Assembly: GCF_024612015.1 (NCBI RefSeq)
Contig: NZ_CP102512.1
Location: forward strand, 5,332,001-5,396,000
DNA from: Streptomyces sp. CA-210063
GTDB taxonomy: Bacteria; Actinomycetota; Actinomycetes; Streptomycetales; Streptomycetaceae
Reading direction: 5' to 3'
DNA length: 64,000 bases
The position numbers were made by a program, and so were the translations under genes. Each line of letters begins with the position of its first letter. Positions within the stretch are counted from its first letter, which is position 1. This document shows positions 49,464 to 62,102 of this stretch, one piece after another. The notes under the pieces are model-generated. The model saw only the letters and a program-made list of their open reading frames with translations. It was not told the DNA's origin and ran no database searches.

Positions 49464-49791
49464 GCGCCACCCCTCGTCGTAGACCCGAAGTCGCGGCTCC
49501 GAAGTCGGAGCCCGGAAGAAGCCCAGAAGAAGCCCAGCAGAAGCTCCGGCAGTCGATGCCCGGATGCAGACCAGTTGCCGTAGTCCAGCAGTCGCGGTGC
49601 CGAGGCCGCGGCTCCGAACGCGCCCATCCTGCCGGGCCGGACGCGCCGATGCCCATGTTCCTAGGGGTGAGCGGCTGAAAACGGCCTCTACATAGACCGT
49701 TGTTTTGCTATCGCAAGCACATCGTTCGCCAACGCGAACACATGCCGTGCGGGATGGGCCCGAATATCCGGGACGACAGGCCCAAGCGACA
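49464..49791. other. Upstream region of the surface-protein gene
   Basis: No gene seen. A perfect palindrome GTTCGC-N4-GCGAAC lies at 49724-49739 and TTGC-N4-GCAA at 49706-49717; either could be a regulator site, since both sit about 250 bases upstream of the gene start. Confidence 0.35.
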
Positions 49792-49821
49792 CAAAACCCC
49801 GACCGCGAGCGCGGCCGGGGT
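49792..49821 (-). terminator. Terminator of DLW-39 gene
   Basis: 11-bp stem (ACCCCGACCGC with GCGGCCGGGGT, one mismatch), 4-base loop, with TTTTGTGT following on the minus strand. Confidence 0.7.
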
Positions 49822-49845
49822 CTGCTCTGAGACTGATGTCGATGT

Positions 49846-49974
49846 TCACGAACCCGTGGGCACGGAGTCAGTCGCCTCCGTCCACAGATCCTGCTCGGCG
49901 CGATCCGCCTGGATCTGGCGGTACACGAGGAGCCCGCCGATGGCGGCCAGTGCGACCAGGAGAAGCTTCTTCAC
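49846..49974 (-). CDS. DLW-39 family micro-protein
   Basis: 42-residue conserved actinobacterial protein. It consists of one membrane helix (residues 2-17, KKLLLVALAAIGGLLV), a short basic/polar neck (YRQIQADRAEQ) and the name-giving DLW motif (DLWTEATDSVPTGS) at the end. The start is the GTG at 49974, with GAGGT upstream; longer readings lack this spacing. Function is unknown. It lies close to the gyrase genes in Streptomyces generally. Confidence 0.85.
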   Translation of the reverse strand: MKKLLLVALAAIGGLLVYRQIQADRAEQDLWTEATDSVPTGS

Positions 49975-50365
49975 CGCGCGACCTCGTCTTTCCTTGACGT
50001 AGGGGACCTCTGCCGCCCGACTATACACACCGACCGATACCGATCGGTGACCTGCGTCGGCCCCTCAACTCCCGCCGGGAAGAGCGCAGTAGAACCGGAC
50101 GCCACTGTTCCGATCGCAGGTTCATCACACAGGTCCATCACATCTCGCCCACCTTGCCGACGCCCGCGGCCTGCGCCCTCACCCCTCCCTCGCAACCTCT
50201 CCCCGCCCCGCCCTACGACTTCCGGGAACTCTCCCCGCCCTTGCATCCATCCGAGTGGTGTTCATCTGAAGAGCGACGCGCCATGGGCGTCGGTCCACGA
50301 TTTCGGAGCCCACATACACATCATGAGGAAAGTACGCAAATCACCCGACCCGAAAGTGAGGGGCC
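49975..50365. other. Divergent intergenic region between DLW-39 and a small secreted protein gene
   Basis: Contains a minus-strand -10-like TATAGT at 50025-50020 for DLW-39 and the palindrome at 50033. Nothing else is recognisable; the sequence is proline-codon-like noise in several frames. Confidence 0.4.
50033..50048. promoter_or_regulatory. Palindrome overlapping the DLW-39 promoter
   Basis: ACCGAT-ACCG-ATCGGT, perfect 6-bp half-sites. It covers the -35 position relative to TATAGT. Regulator unknown; the half-site resembles but does not equal the TetR operators elsewhere in the window. Confidence 0.45.
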
Positions 50366-50734
50366 ATGGCCCAGAACAAGGTCATGAAGCTGTGGACCGC
50401 CATCGTCACCGCCTTCCTCGCGCTGTGCACGGCGCTCGGACTCATCACGACCACGGCCTCCGCCGCCGTACCGCGGACCGAGACCGCCCGCAACTGCGCG
50501 GCACTCACGACGACGCCGGCGATGTCCCTCCCGGCCCGGTCCACCGACCGGGCCCTGCCCCCCACGATGAAGCAACGCATCCGAGCCGAGGCCCACGGCT
50601 CCTCACCCTCCTGCCGCCACCGCACGGCCCTGGAGAGGGCCGCGGACACCGTCACAAGCGTCACCGGACCGGCCTCTGCCCCGGACACCCCTCACCCCCG
50701 ATCCGAGCAGCACATCACGCCCCTCCAACGCTGA
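50366..50734 (+). CDS. Small secreted protein (DUF6344-like)
   Basis: Protein of 122 aa with a clear Sec signal (MAQNKVMKLWTAIVTAFLAL, cleavage after ASA near residue 33). The mature part is polar, Thr/Ala/Arg/Pro-rich with two cysteines (NCAALT and PSCRHR), possibly a disulfide. I recall similar short Streptomyces proteins grouped as DUF6344, but that family call is from memory. The ATG at 50366 follows GAGGGG, and a perfect terminator follows the gene. It is expressed as a single gene. Confidence 0.78.
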   Translation: MAQNKVMKLWTAIVTAFLALCTALGLITTTASAAVPRTETARNCAALTTTPAMSLPARSTDRALPPTMKQRIRAEAHGSSPSCRHRTALERAADTVTSVTGPASAPDTPHPRSEQHITPLQR

Positions 50735-50792
50735 TCCCCGACCGGAAGAGACACCGAACAGCGGCGATCTTGCGTACGACGCTCATGGAAGA

Positions 50793-50831
50793 GCGAGAAA
50801 CCCCCGGCCATCCCTGCCGGGGGTTTCTCGC
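50793..50831 (+). terminator. Terminator after small secreted protein gene
   Basis: Perfect 16-bp stem GCGAGAAACCCCCGGC and complement, 7-base loop, ending in GGGTTTCTCGC. Located 58 bases after the stop. Confidence 0.85.
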
Positions 50832-50892
50832 ATCCGTACTCGCCGGCTCAGACACCTGTCGCGCCCCGACACTCATCGTCCGATCACTCATC

Positions 50893-50999
50893 GACGATGT
50901 CGGTCGCTGCCAAGGCGGTGTCGACTCGATGCCGACCGACATCGAGTCGACATCAACCGACATCGACCGTGAACGACAAAGACCCTCAACCGACATCGG
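50893..50999. repeat. Clustered ACCGACATCG repeats and hairpin
   Basis: Four copies of ACCGACATCG or its complement lie within 107 bp, mixed with a 13-bp inverted repeat (TGTCGACTCGATG at 50919-50931 and complement at 50940-50952). No coding potential is credible. It lies just past the tRNA-Ile terminator. Confidence 0.55.
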
Positions 51000-51010
51000 C
51001 TGAGGGTCTT
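50979..51010 (-). terminator. Terminator of tRNA-Ile
   Basis: 10-bp stem AAGACCCTCA/TGAGGGTCTT with a 12-base loop, five bases after the encoded CCA. On the minus strand TTTGTCG follows. Confidence 0.75.
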
Positions 51011-51018
51011 CATGCTGG

Positions 51019-51092
51019 TGGGGCTAACAGGATTTGAACCTGTGGCCTCATCCTTATCAGGGATGCGCTCTAACCAACTGAGCTATAGCCCC
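51019..51092 (-). tRNA. tRNA-Ile (anticodon GAT)
   Basis: 74-nt cloverleaf: acceptor GGGGCTA/TAGCCCC, D arm GCTCAGTTGGTTAGAGC, anticodon loop CTGATAA with anticodon GAT, T arm CAGGTTCAAATCCTG. Discriminator A, with CCA encoded right after it (51016-51018), unlike the other two tRNAs here. Confidence 0.96.
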
Positions 51093-51132
51093 GCCGCGCT
51101 CTGCGGTGTATGTCCCGCGCGCTGACTCCTGA

Positions 51133-51161
51133 AGATTAGCGCACGACGTGGGCAGTCCCAA
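51133..51161 (-). promoter_or_regulatory. tRNA-Ile promoter
   Basis: Minus-strand TTGGGA, 17 bases, TAATCT: a good match to the vegetative promoter pattern, placing transcription start about 35 bases ahead of the tRNA. Confidence 0.5.
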
Positions 51162-51206
51162 AATCGATACCTGGAGGGGAACCGCGACGCGGTGGGGCAC
51201 CCCGTA

Positions 51207-51230
51207 GGGGACGGTGTTCGCGCCGTCCCC
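51207..51230 (-). terminator. Hairpin after DUF3566 gene
   Basis: 8-bp GC stem GGGGACGG/CCGTCCCC, 8-base loop, 30 bases after the stop. Probable end of the gyrB-gyrA-DUF3566 transcript. Confidence 0.55.
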
Positions 51231-51259
51231 GTGGGCACTTCCCTATGCCGTCGCCGTGC

Positions 51260-52063
51260 TCACTCGTCCTCGGCGAGCGTGAGCTCGATACCGCCGACGA
51301 AGCCCGCGGAGAGGTTGTAGATGAAGGCGCCGAGGGTGGCGAGGGCGGTGGCGAGGACGACATCGATGACCGCGATGATCGTGGTGAAGATCAGCACATT
51401 GGGCAGCGACAGGAACGACTGAAGGTCGAATCCGTTGGACTCGTTCGAGCCGGTGGCCTCGGAGATGGTGGTGCCGACCGTGGAGAAGACGCCCATCGCG
51501 TTCATGACCATCCACAGCACCGCCGCCGCGACGACCGTGCAGATACCGAGGGCGATGGAGAGCAGGAAGCTGACCTTCATTACGGACCACGGATCGGCCT
51601 TGGCCACGCGCAGCCGCGCCTTGCGCGTACGAGGCGTCGTACGGGCCCCCGTGCGCGGCTTGCGGGACGAACCCTCCGGAGTCGCCTGGTAGGCCTGCGG
51701 CGGGTGGTACGGGCCCGACTGCTGCTGCGCCTGCCGCTCCCCGGGGAGCGCGGAGCCACCGGCCTGGGGCTGAGGCTGCGCCGCAGCCTGGCGGCCGGGC
51801 CCGCCCGGAGCCGCGGCCGGGCCGCCCGGTGCGGGCGGCTGGGTCTGCGGACCACGGGTGTCCGTCACAGTTCCCCCCTGGGATCCATGCCCGTCGGGCG
51901 AGGGCGAGGCCGAGTCGGTCGTACTCGGCTTGATCGCTTTCAGTTGGGTCGTGTGCGTGTCCATCGCACGCGCGGCGGAGCCACGGCCGCCGCCGTCCGC
52001 TTCCGACCCGGTCGAAGTGCCGGCCGAAGTACCGGACGACCCGGCGCCCGTGGCTCCGCTCAC
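51260..52063 (-). CDS. DUF3566 domain membrane protein
   Basis: Protein of 267 aa. Residues 1-150 are a disordered Gly/Ala/Pro/Gln-rich cytoplasmic region. The conserved DUF3566 domain (about 152-265) begins RLRVAKADPWSVMKVSFLLS and has two membrane helices (about 166-190 and 228-250) with a short extracellular segment between, ending FIYNLSAGFVGGIELTLAEDE. It follows gyrA by 18 bases throughout actinobacteria, so it is co-transcribed with gyrase. Its role is unknown. The start is the GTG at 52063 with GAGGAG upstream. Confidence 0.9.
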   Translation of the reverse strand: MSGATGAGSSGTSAGTSTGSEADGGGRGSAARAMDTHTTQLKAIKPSTTDSASPSPDGHGSQGGTVTDTRGPQTQPPAPGGPAAAPGGPGRQAAAQPQPQAGGSALPGERQAQQQSGPYHPPQAYQATPEGSSRKPRTGARTTPRTRKARLRVAKADPWSVMKVSFLLSIALGICTVVAAAVLWMVMNAMGVFSTVGTTISEATGSNESNGFDLQSFLSLPNVLIFTTIIAVIDVVLATALATLGAFIYNLSAGFVGGIELTLAEDE

Positions 52064-52081
52064 GCTGACTCACTCCTCGTG

Positions 52082-54676
52082 CTACTCAGACGAGGGCGCC
52101 TCACCCTCGTCCGTGCCGGTCGTCGTGACACCGTCGGCGGTCTCGTCCACGGCGTCGTCGCCGTCGACCTCCTCCGCCTCGCGCCCCGCCTCGGCGTTAC
52201 GGGCGATACCGACCACGGCATCGCGCTTGCCCAGGTTGATCAGTTGGACGCCCATGGTGTCACGGCCGGTTTCCCTGATCTCGTTGACTCGCGTACGAAT
52301 CACACCGCCCGACAGTGTGATGGCGAGGATCTCATCGGTCTCCTCGACCACCAGCGCGCCGACGAGCGAACCGCGGTCCTCGACGATCTTGGCGGCCTTG
52401 ATGCCGAGGCCGCCGCGACCCTGGACGCGGTACTCGTCGACGGCGGTCCGCTTCGCGTACCCACCGTCTGTGGCAGTGAACACGAACGTACCGGGTCGAA
52501 CAACATTCATCGAGAGCAGCTCGTCCCCTTCGCGGAAACTCATGCCCTTGACACCCGAGGTGGCACGGCCCATGGGCCGCAGTGCCTCGTCCGTCGCCGT
52601 GAAGCGGATCGACTGTGCCTTCTTGCTGATCAGAAGGATGTCATCCTCCGCGGATACGAGTTCGGCTCCGATCAGTTCGTCATCGGAACCGTCCCCCTTC
52701 TCACGGAGGTTGATCGCGATGACACCGCCGGAACGGGGCGAATCGTAATCCTTCAGAGGCGTCTTCTTCACAAGACCGCCCTTGGTGGCGAGCACCAGGT
52801 AGGGCGTGGCCTCGTAGTCGCGGATCGCGAGGATCTCGGCGATCGCCTCGTCCGGCTGGAAGGCCAGCAGGTTGGCGACGTGCTGTCCACGCGCGTCACG
52901 TCCGGCGTCCGGCAGCTCGTAGGCCTTGGCCCGGTAGACACGGCCCTTGTTGGTGAAGAACAGCAGCCAGTGGTGGGTCGTGGACACGAAGAAGTGGTCG
53001 ACGATGTCGTCTTCCTTGAGCTTCGTGCCGCGCACGCCCTTGCCGCCGCGCTTCTGCGCCCGGTAGTCGACCGTCTTCGTCCGCTTGACGTAACCGCCGC
53101 GCGAGACGGTGACGACGATGTCCTCCTCGGCGATGAGGTCCTCGATGGACATGTCACCGTCGTAGGGAATCAGCGTCGTCTTGCGGTCGTCGCCGTACTT
53201 CTCGACGATCGCGGCGAGTTCGGCGCTGACGATGCCGCGCTGACGGACCGGGGAGGCGAGGATCTCGGTGTACTCGCGGATCTTGGCCTGGAGTTCGTCG
53301 TGCTCCTGGATGATCTTCTGGCGCTCCAGGGCGGCCAGCCGGCGCAGCTGCATCTCGAGGATGGCGTTGGCCTGGATCTCGTCGATCTCCAGGAGGTCCA
53401 TCAGGCCCGTGCGCGCGATGTCGACGGTGTCGCTGCGCCGGATCAGCGCGATGACCTCGTCGATCGCGTCCAGGGCCTTCAGCAGGCCGCGCAGGATGTG
53501 CGCCCGCTCCTCGGCCTTGCGTAGCCGGAACTTCGTACGGCGGACGATGACCTCGATCTGGTGCGTCACCCAGTGGCGGATGAACGCGTCCAGGGAGAGC
53601 GTGCGGGGCACGCCGTCGACCAGGGCCAGCATGTTGGCGCCGAAGTTCGTCTGCAGGTCGGTGTGCTTGTACAGGTTGTTCAGCACGACCTTGGCGACCG
53701 CGTCGCGCTTCAGGACGATGACCAGGCGCTGGCCCGTACGGGACGACGTCTCGTCACGGACGTCGGCGATGCCGCCGATCTTGCCGTCCTTCACCAGGTC
53801 GGCGATCTTCTGCGCGAGGTTGTCGGGGTTGGTCTGGTACGGCAGTTCCGTGACCACCAGGCACTGGCGGTTCTGGATCTCCTCGACCTCGACGACCGCA
53901 CGCATGGTGATCGAGCCGCGGCCGGTGCGGTACGCCTCCTCGATGCCCTTGCGGCCGACCACCAGGGCGCCGGTCGGGAAGTCGGGGCCCTTGATGCGCT
54001 CGATGAGCGCGTCCAGGAGTTCCTCGTGGGAGGCCTCGGGGTTCTCCAGGTACCACTGGGCGCCGGCCGCCACCTCGCGGAGGTTGTGCGGCGGAATGTT
54101 GGTGGCCATACCGACCGCGATGCCCGCCGAGCCGTTGATCAACAGGTTCGGGAAGCGGGCGGGCAGGACGGTCGGCTCCTGGGAGCGACCGTCGTAGTTG
54201 TCCGTGAAGTCGACGGTCTCCTCGTCGATGTCACGGACCATCTCCATCGACAGCGGCGCCATCTTGCACTCGGTGTAGCGCATGGCCGCCGCCGGGTCGT
54301 TGCCCGGCGAGCCGAAGTTGCCGTTGGAGTCCACCAGCGGCATCCGCATCGACCACGGCTGCGCGAGGCGGACCAGCGCGTCGTAGATCGAGGAGTCGCC
54401 GTGCGGGTGGTAGTTGCCCATGACGTCGCCGACGACGCGGGCGCACTTGTAGAAGCCCTTCTCGGGCCGGTAGCCGCCGTCGTACATGGCGTACAGGACG
54501 CGGCGGTGGACGGGCTTGAGACCGTCGCGTACGTCGGGCAGCGCGCGGGACACGATGACGGACATCGCGTAGTCGAGGTACGAGCGCTGCATCTCCGTCT
54601 CGAGCCCGACGGGCTCGACACGCATGACGATCTCGCCGCCCTCTTCGGGCGTCACGGGGGTGTTCTGGTCGGCCAT
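52082..54676 (-). CDS. gyrA: DNA gyrase subunit A
   Basis: 864-aa breakage-reunion subunit. Catalytic tyrosine Y134 is in [11 protein letters not shown]. The quinolone-determining region [14 protein letters not shown] has Ser95 and Asp99 at the positions of E. coli Ser83 and Asp87, i.e. no resistance change at either. The C-terminal domain (about 500-810) shows six blades of the pinwheel, with the GyrA-box in [14 protein letters not shown]. The acidic tail ([13 protein letters not shown]) is typical. ATG at 54676, 42 bases after gyrB. Confidence 0.98.
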   Translation of the reverse strand: MADQNTPVTPEEGGEIVMRVEPVGLETEMQRSYLDYAMSVIVSRALPDVRDGLKPVHRRVLYAMYDGGYRPEKGFYKCARVVGDVMGNYHPHGDSSIYDALVRLAQPWSMRMPLVDSNGNFGSPGNDPAAAMRYTECKMAPLSMEMVRDIDEETVDFTDNYDGRSQEPTVLPARFPNLLINGSAGIAVGMATNIPPHNLREVAAGAQWYLENPEASHEELLDALIERIKGPDFPTGALVVGRKGIEEAYRTGRGSITMRAVVEVEEIQNRQCLVVTELPYQTNPDNLAQKIADLVKDGKIGGIADVRDETSSRTGQRLVIVLKRDAVAKVVLNNLYKHTDLQTNFGANMLALVDGVPRTLSLDAFIRHWVTHQIEVIVRRTKFRLRKAEERAHILRGLLKALDAIDEVIALIRRSDTVDIARTGLMDLLEIDEIQANAILEMQLRRLAALERQKIIQEHDELQAKIREYTEILASPVRQRGIVSAELAAIVEKYGDDRKTTLIPYDGDMSIEDLIAEEDIVVTVSRGGYVKRTKTVDYRAQKRGGKGVRGTKLKEDDIVDHFFVSTTHHWLLFFTNKGRVYRAKAYELPDAGRDARGQHVANLLAFQPDEAIAEILAIRDYEATPYLVLATKGGLVKKTPLKDYDSPRSGGVIAINLREKGDGSDDELIGAELVSAEDDILLISKKAQSIRFTATDEALRPMGRATSGVKGMSFREGDELLSMNVVRPGTFVFTATDGGYAKRTAVDEYRVQGRGGLGIKAAKIVEDRGSLVGALVVEETDEILAITLSGGVIRTRVNEIRETGRDTMGVQLINLGKRDAVVGIARNAEAGREAEEVDGDDAVDETADGVTTTGTDEGEAPSSE

Positions 54677-54718
54677 TGCTGGTGAAGATCCTTCCTGGTT
54701 CGGTCAGCTGAGACCGAC

Positions 54719-57183
<2,465 letters not shown>

Positions 57184-57714
57184 TCACCCGTAGGTGTCGC
57201 CGGGCCCGGTGCTCCCCGGGGCGCGCAGGGGCCCGTAGCGACGGGCGGAACCGCCGGGACCGTGGACCTTGAGCAGCCGTACGGTGCCGTGGCCGAGGTC
57301 CTCGTTGAGACGGGCGACCAGCTGTGGAGCGAGCAGCCGCACGTTCGTCGCCCATGCCGTCGAGTCGCACCGCACGTGCAGGACCCGCTCGTCCTCGTCG
57401 TACCGCTCCGGTACGCATTTTCTGGCCAGGTCGTCGCCGACGATCTGCGGCCAACGGCCCATGACCCCGCCGACAGCGGCCGGCGTCTCCCAGCCCCGCT
57501 CGGTGATCAGCCGGTTGATCGCGGGGCCGAGGGGCATCGGGTCGCGGCCCGGCGGGGCGCCGGAGCGCAGCCCGCCGCCCCGCCGGGCCCGCTTCTGCTG
57601 CTGGGTGGCTTCTCCCCGCGCGCGTGCCGCTTCCTTCGCGGCGCGCAGCGCCACGCGCGCGAGGTCCACGCCGGAGGGCTCGGGAGGCTTCGGGGTTTCC
57701 TCGGATCCGCTCAT
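57184..57714 (-). CDS. dciA: DciA family protein (DUF721), replicative helicase loader/operator
   Basis: Protein of 176 aa. A basic, Ala/Arg/Gly-rich first half (up to about 60) is followed by the DUF721/DciA domain (about 63-155) with [40 protein letters not shown] and [20 protein letters not shown]. DciA is the ancestral DnaB helicase operator in bacteria lacking DnaC/DnaI, which fits its place in the dnaA-gyrA locus. ATG at 57714 overlaps the recF stop by 4 bases. Confidence 0.93.
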   Translation of the reverse strand: MSGSEETPKPPEPSGVDLARVALRAAKEAARARGEATQQQKRARRGGGLRSGAPPGRDPMPLGPAINRLITERGWETPAAVGGVMGRWPQIVGDDLARKCVPERYDEDERVLHVRCDSTAWATNVRLLAPQLVARLNEDLGHGTVRLLKVHGPGGSARRYGPLRAPGSTGPGDTYG

Positions 57715-58835
57715 GCGCGCTCCACCGTCCCGTCGGACACGGTGTACCGCGTCCCGGTCAGTACATCCGGTACGTCGTCGTTGACCGCGGCGGTCACCAG
57801 CACCTGCTCGCCCGGCGCGACCAACTCCGCCAGGCGCTCCCGTCGGCGGGCGTCCAGCTCGGCGAAGACGTCGTCGAGGATCAGCACCGGCTCGTTGCCC
57901 TCGGCCCGCAGCAGGTCGTACGAGGCGAGCCGCAGCGCCAGGGCGTACGACCAGGACTCGCCGTGGGAGGCGTATCCCTTGGCGGGCAACTGACCGAGTT
58001 TGAGAACCACATCGTCTCGATGGGGCCCCACAAGGGTGACGCCCCGCTCGATCTCCTGCTTGCGGGCCTCGCCGAGGGCGGCCATCAGCTGCTCGTGCAG
58101 CTCCTCGCGCGCGTGGCCGACGATGCCGGGCGAGGAGGGTTTGTATTCCAAACTCACTGGGCCGCCGCCGGGTGCCAGCTGCTCATAGGCCTTGTCGGCG
58201 AGCGGCTGGATCGCCGCGACCAGGTCCAGGCGCTGGGCGAGCAACTCGGCGCCCACGCGCGCGAGGTGCTGGTCCCACACGTCGAGCGTGGACAGGTCCA
58301 TGGTGCGGCCGCCGTGCCGACGGGCCAGCGCGGCCGTTTTGAGGAGCGTGTTGCGCTGCCTGAGGACCCGCTCGTAGTCCGAGCGCACGCCCGCCATGCG
58401 CGGGGCTCGCGCGGTGATCAGCTCGTCGAGGAAGCGCCGCCGCTCACCGGGATCGCCTTTGACCAGGGCGAGGTCCTCGGGCGCGAACAGCACCGTCCGC
58501 ACGATGCCGAGCACATCACGCGGCCTGACCTGCGAAGACCTGTTGACGCGGGCGCGGTTGGCCTTGCCGGGGTTCAGCTCCAGCTCGACCAGCTGCTGCC
58601 GCTCGCCCTGCCGCACCTGCGCCCGGATCACCGCGCGGTCGGCACCCATGCGGACCAGGGGAGCGTCCGACGACACCCGGTGGCTGCCGAGGGTCGCGAG
58701 GTAGCCGACGGCCTCGACCAGGTTCGTCTTGCCCTGCCCGTTGGGGCCCACGAACGCGGTGACGCCCGGGTCGAGCGGGACCTCGACCCGGGCGTACGAG
58801 CGGAAGTCGGCCAGCGACAGATGCGTGACGTGCAT
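57711..58835 (-). CDS. recF: DNA replication/repair protein RecF
   Basis: SMC-like ATPase of 374 aa that loads RecA at gaps with RecO/RecR. Walker [19 protein letters not shown] at about 30-47; characteristic [20 protein letters not shown] and RRRFLDELI; signature and Walker B region [20 protein letters not shown] and [15 protein letters not shown] at 58835 after a GGGGGAGG stretch that is slightly far. The gene order dnaN-gnd-recF is the Streptomyces variant in which gnd is inserted between dnaN and recF. Confidence 0.97.
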   Translation of the reverse strand: MHVTHLSLADFRSYARVEVPLDPGVTAFVGPNGQGKTNLVEAVGYLATLGSHRVSSDAPLVRMGADRAVIRAQVRQGERQQLVELELNPGKANRARVNRSSQVRPRDVLGIVRTVLFAPEDLALVKGDPGERRRFLDELITARAPRMAGVRSDYERVLRQRNTLLKTAALARRHGGRTMDLSTLDVWDQHLARVGAELLAQRLDLVAAIQPLADKAYEQLAPGGGPVSLEYKPSSPGIVGHAREELHEQLMAALGEARKQEIERGVTLVGPHRDDVVLKLGQLPAKGYASHGESWSYALALRLASYDLLRAEGNEPVLILDDVFAELDARRRERLAELVAPGEQVLVTAAVNDDVPDVLTGTRYTVSDGTVERA

Positions 58836-58930
58836 GGTCGGGTGCCGACCTCCCCCAGGGTTGTGGACCGCCGTGCGGCCCTGTGGATGACTTCTCGTCG
58901 ACCGTTCGTTCTTGCGTTCTACGCCTTGGG

Positions 58931-59806
<876 letters not shown>

Positions 59807-59969
59807 CAGTTGTTCCTTAGGTTGCGACGTGGCATGAGGGCACCTGCGTACCCACACACGAGCCTAGACCCGGACGCTCACGCACACCTGTGGGCATACC
59901 CGCTCAAACGTACGCCCCGACCTGCGGCTTCGCACCGAGGGCCCGGTGATCCACCGGGCCCCGCAGAGC

Positions 59970-59978
59970 TGTGGACAA
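59970..59978 (-). promoter_or_regulatory. DnaA box between dnaN and gnd
   Basis: Plus-strand TGTGGACAA, i.e. perfect TTGTCCACA on the minus strand, 36 bases past the dnaN stop. Another half-match lies at 58870 (TGTGGATGA). Confidence 0.5.
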
Positions 59979-60013
59979 CCCCCGGCGGCTCGACCGCGGC
60001 GGTGTCCGGCCGG

Positions 60014-61144
60014 TCAGCCGCTGAGCCGCACCGGCATGATCAGGTACTTGTAGGCCTCGTCCGCCTCGGCGTCCACGGCCGGCTTGCCGCTGAGCAGCGC
60101 GGGCTTGGTGGACGTGGTGAAGGACAGCTGGGCGACCGGGGAGTCGATGGCGCTCAGGCCGTCCAGCAGGAACGTCGGGTTGAAGGCGATCGAGACGTCG
60201 TCGCCCTCCAGCTGGGCGTCGACCCGCTCCACAGCCTGTGCGTCGTCGCTGGAGCCTGCCTCCAGGATCAGCACGCCCTGCTCGAAACTGAGCCGCACCG
60301 GGGTGTTGCGCTCGGCGACCAGGGCCACACGCTTGACGGCCTCCACGAAGGGGGCGGTCTCGATGACGGCCACGGAGTTGAACTCCGTCGGGAACAGCGA
60401 GCGGTACTTCGGGAGGTCGCCCTCCAGCAGACGCGTCGTCGTACGACGGCCGGCACCCTCGAAGCCGATCAGGCCCTCGCCCGACCCACCGCCGGACAAC
60501 GCCAGGATGACGCTGTCGCCGCTCGTGAGGGCCTTGGCGGTGTCCAGGAGCGTCTTGGCGGGCACCAGGGCGACCGCGGACGCCTCGGGGTTCTCCGGCT
60601 TCCACAGGAACTCGCGGACCGCGAAGCGGTAGCGGTCGGTGGAGGCCAGCGTGACCGTGTCGCCCTCGATCTCGATGCGCACACCGGTGAGGACGGGCAA
60701 CGTGTCGTCGCGCCCGGCGGCGATGGCCACCTGGGCGGCGGCGGAGGCGAAGACCTCGCCGGGGACGGTGCCTGTCGCGTTCGGCATCTGCGGCAGGGAC
60801 GGGTACTCCTCCACAGGCAGCGTGTGGAGGGTGAACCGCGAGGAGCCGCAGACCACCGTCGCCCGTACACCGTCTGTGGAAATCTCCACCGGGCGGTTGG
60901 GGAGGGCGCGGCAGATGTCCGCGAGGAGCCGGCCGGAGACGAGCACCGTGCCCTCCTCGTCGACCTCCGCCTCCACGGACACACGTGCGGACACCTCGTA
61001 GTCGAAGCTGGAGAGGCTCAGCTGGCCTTCCTCGGCCTTCAGAAGGAGGCCGGCGAGGACAGGCGCCGGCGGACGGGCCGGGAGGCTGCGCGCCGCCCAG
61101 GCCACTGCCTCCGCGAGTACGTCGCGTTCCACCCGGATCTTCAC
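60014..61144 (-). CDS. dnaN: DNA polymerase III subunit beta (sliding clamp)
   Basis: 376-aa clamp subunit of three repeated domains, about 1-125, 130-250 and 255-376. Signatures: MKIRVERDVLAEAVAWAARS, ISTDGVRATVVCGSSRFTLH, TDRYRFAVREFLWKPENPEA and the C-terminal YKYLIMPVRLSG, which carries the peptide-binding pocket methionine. The start is a GTG at 61144 with GGAGG at good spacing. It lies next to oriC and is followed by gnd and recF on the same strand. Confidence 0.98.
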   Translation of the reverse strand: MKIRVERDVLAEAVAWAARSLPARPPAPVLAGLLLKAEEGQLSLSSFDYEVSARVSVEAEVDEEGTVLVSGRLLADICRALPNRPVEISTDGVRATVVCGSSRFTLHTLPVEEYPSLPQMPNATGTVPGEVFASAAAQVAIAAGRDDTLPVLTGVRIEIEGDTVTLASTDRYRFAVREFLWKPENPEASAVALVPAKTLLDTAKALTSGDSVILALSGGGSGEGLIGFEGAGRRTTTRLLEGDLPKYRSLFPTEFNSVAVIETAPFVEAVKRVALVAERNTPVRLSFEQGVLILEAGSSDDAQAVERVDAQLEGDDVSIAFNPTFLLDGLSAIDSPVAQLSFTTSTKPALLSGKPAVDAEADEAYKYLIMPVRLSG

Positions 61145-61379
61145 TGTTGCCGCCTCCTGCTGTTGCCGGCGCTTCTCGCCCTGCCTGGCTTCGTCGTCTG
61201 TCTAGGTGTCGCTGGTTCCTGTGAGGGGGAAGGACACCGGGAACAGTCTGACGCACACCACTGACACTCGGAGCCTCTCGGGGTCAAGTCGTGACGAGGC
61301 GCGGTCGGGCAGCCCAGAGCGAGTTGTGCACAGGACCCACTTCGAAACGGATTCCCAGCTCTCTCTAGTTGGGAGTAGT
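61145..61379. other. dnaN leader region next to oriC
   Basis: Between dnaN and the first DnaA boxes. It holds the dnaN ribosome binding site (GGAGG) and presumably its promoter, but no hexamers stand out. No box-like 9-mers were counted here. Confidence 0.4.
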
Positions 61380-61900
61380 AGTAGGGCCTGTGGAAACCGT
61401 GGATAACCCCGTTTTCGCAGCTCAGGCGGCAAATTTTGTCCACCGGGCCTGTGGGTGGGGGCGGTGGACAACCAGGGGTATCTGTGGAGAACAGAAAGTT
61501 CTGCACACACCGTGCACAGCCCCGGGGCACTTCTCCCCAGCGGCGTCCCCAGGTTTACCCACCTTTCCCACAGCCCAACCAGGCAACTTCATGTGACGCC
61601 TTTCACTCGACATGGTGAGAAGGCCCGTTGGCTTGCCGAACAGTGGACAGCCATGTGGAGAAGCCGACGATCACTGGGGACAACCGGCTGAAGCCTGTGG
61701 GCCGTCGGTGGACAACTCCGTCCACAGTCTGTGGATCCCCGCTTCGTCCACAGCCTGTGGAGATCTTTCGTCCACGGATCCACAGGGGACTGACCTGGCC
61801 CGATGATCCCTCAATCGCCCGCCCTGTGGACACGATCTGCATAACTTCCCGGTCCCCAGGGTGTGGACGGGAGAAAGTCGCCGAATCTGTGGAGGGAGGC
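61380..61900. other. oriC: Chromosomal replication origin oriC
   Basis: Non-coding dnaN-dnaA spacer with about 19 DnaA-box-like 9-mers in both orientations. Clear examples: TGTGGAAAC 61389, CGTGGATAA 61398, TTGTCCACC 61436, GGTGGACAA 61463 and 61707, TGTGGAGAA 61483 and 61654, CCGTCCACA 61718, TCGTCCACA 61744, TGTGGACAC 61825, TGTGGACGG 61862. Most deviate from TTGTCCACA by one or two bases, as described for Streptomyces origins, where 17-19 boxes are arranged in two clusters around a central spacer. There is no strongly AT-rich 13-mer; AAATTTTG at 61431 is the richest short stretch. Confidence 0.95.
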
Positions 61901-62041
61901 CGTAACGCTGCGGGTATTCGAACACCTGATGACGGCCGGGCTACGGACGAAGCCCTCGGCAGGTGGGCTCAGGGCGGCGGCAGCGCCGTCGGAGGGCGCC
62001 CCCGGGAGCGGATCTGGGCCACCCCGAGGAGTTCTTAGGAA

Positions 62042-62085
62042 CGCCGAAGGCGCCCTCGGGAACTCGTCCCGGGGCGCCCTCGGCG
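62042..62085 (-). terminator. Hairpin after dnaA
   Basis: Imperfect 19-bp GC stem (CGCCGAAGGCGCC... against GGGCGCCCTCGGCG) with a 5-base loop, 18 bases after the dnaA stop. It would keep dnaA transcripts from crossing oriC. Confidence 0.75.
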
Positions 62086-62102
62086 GCGTACGACGGCTTC
62101 TG

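Noticed and set aside
50715..50996. Minus-strand frame of 93 residues with repeated Met-Ser-Val
   Set aside because: The MSV pattern is the translation of the ACCGACATCG DNA repeat; it crosses the terminator of the opposite gene.
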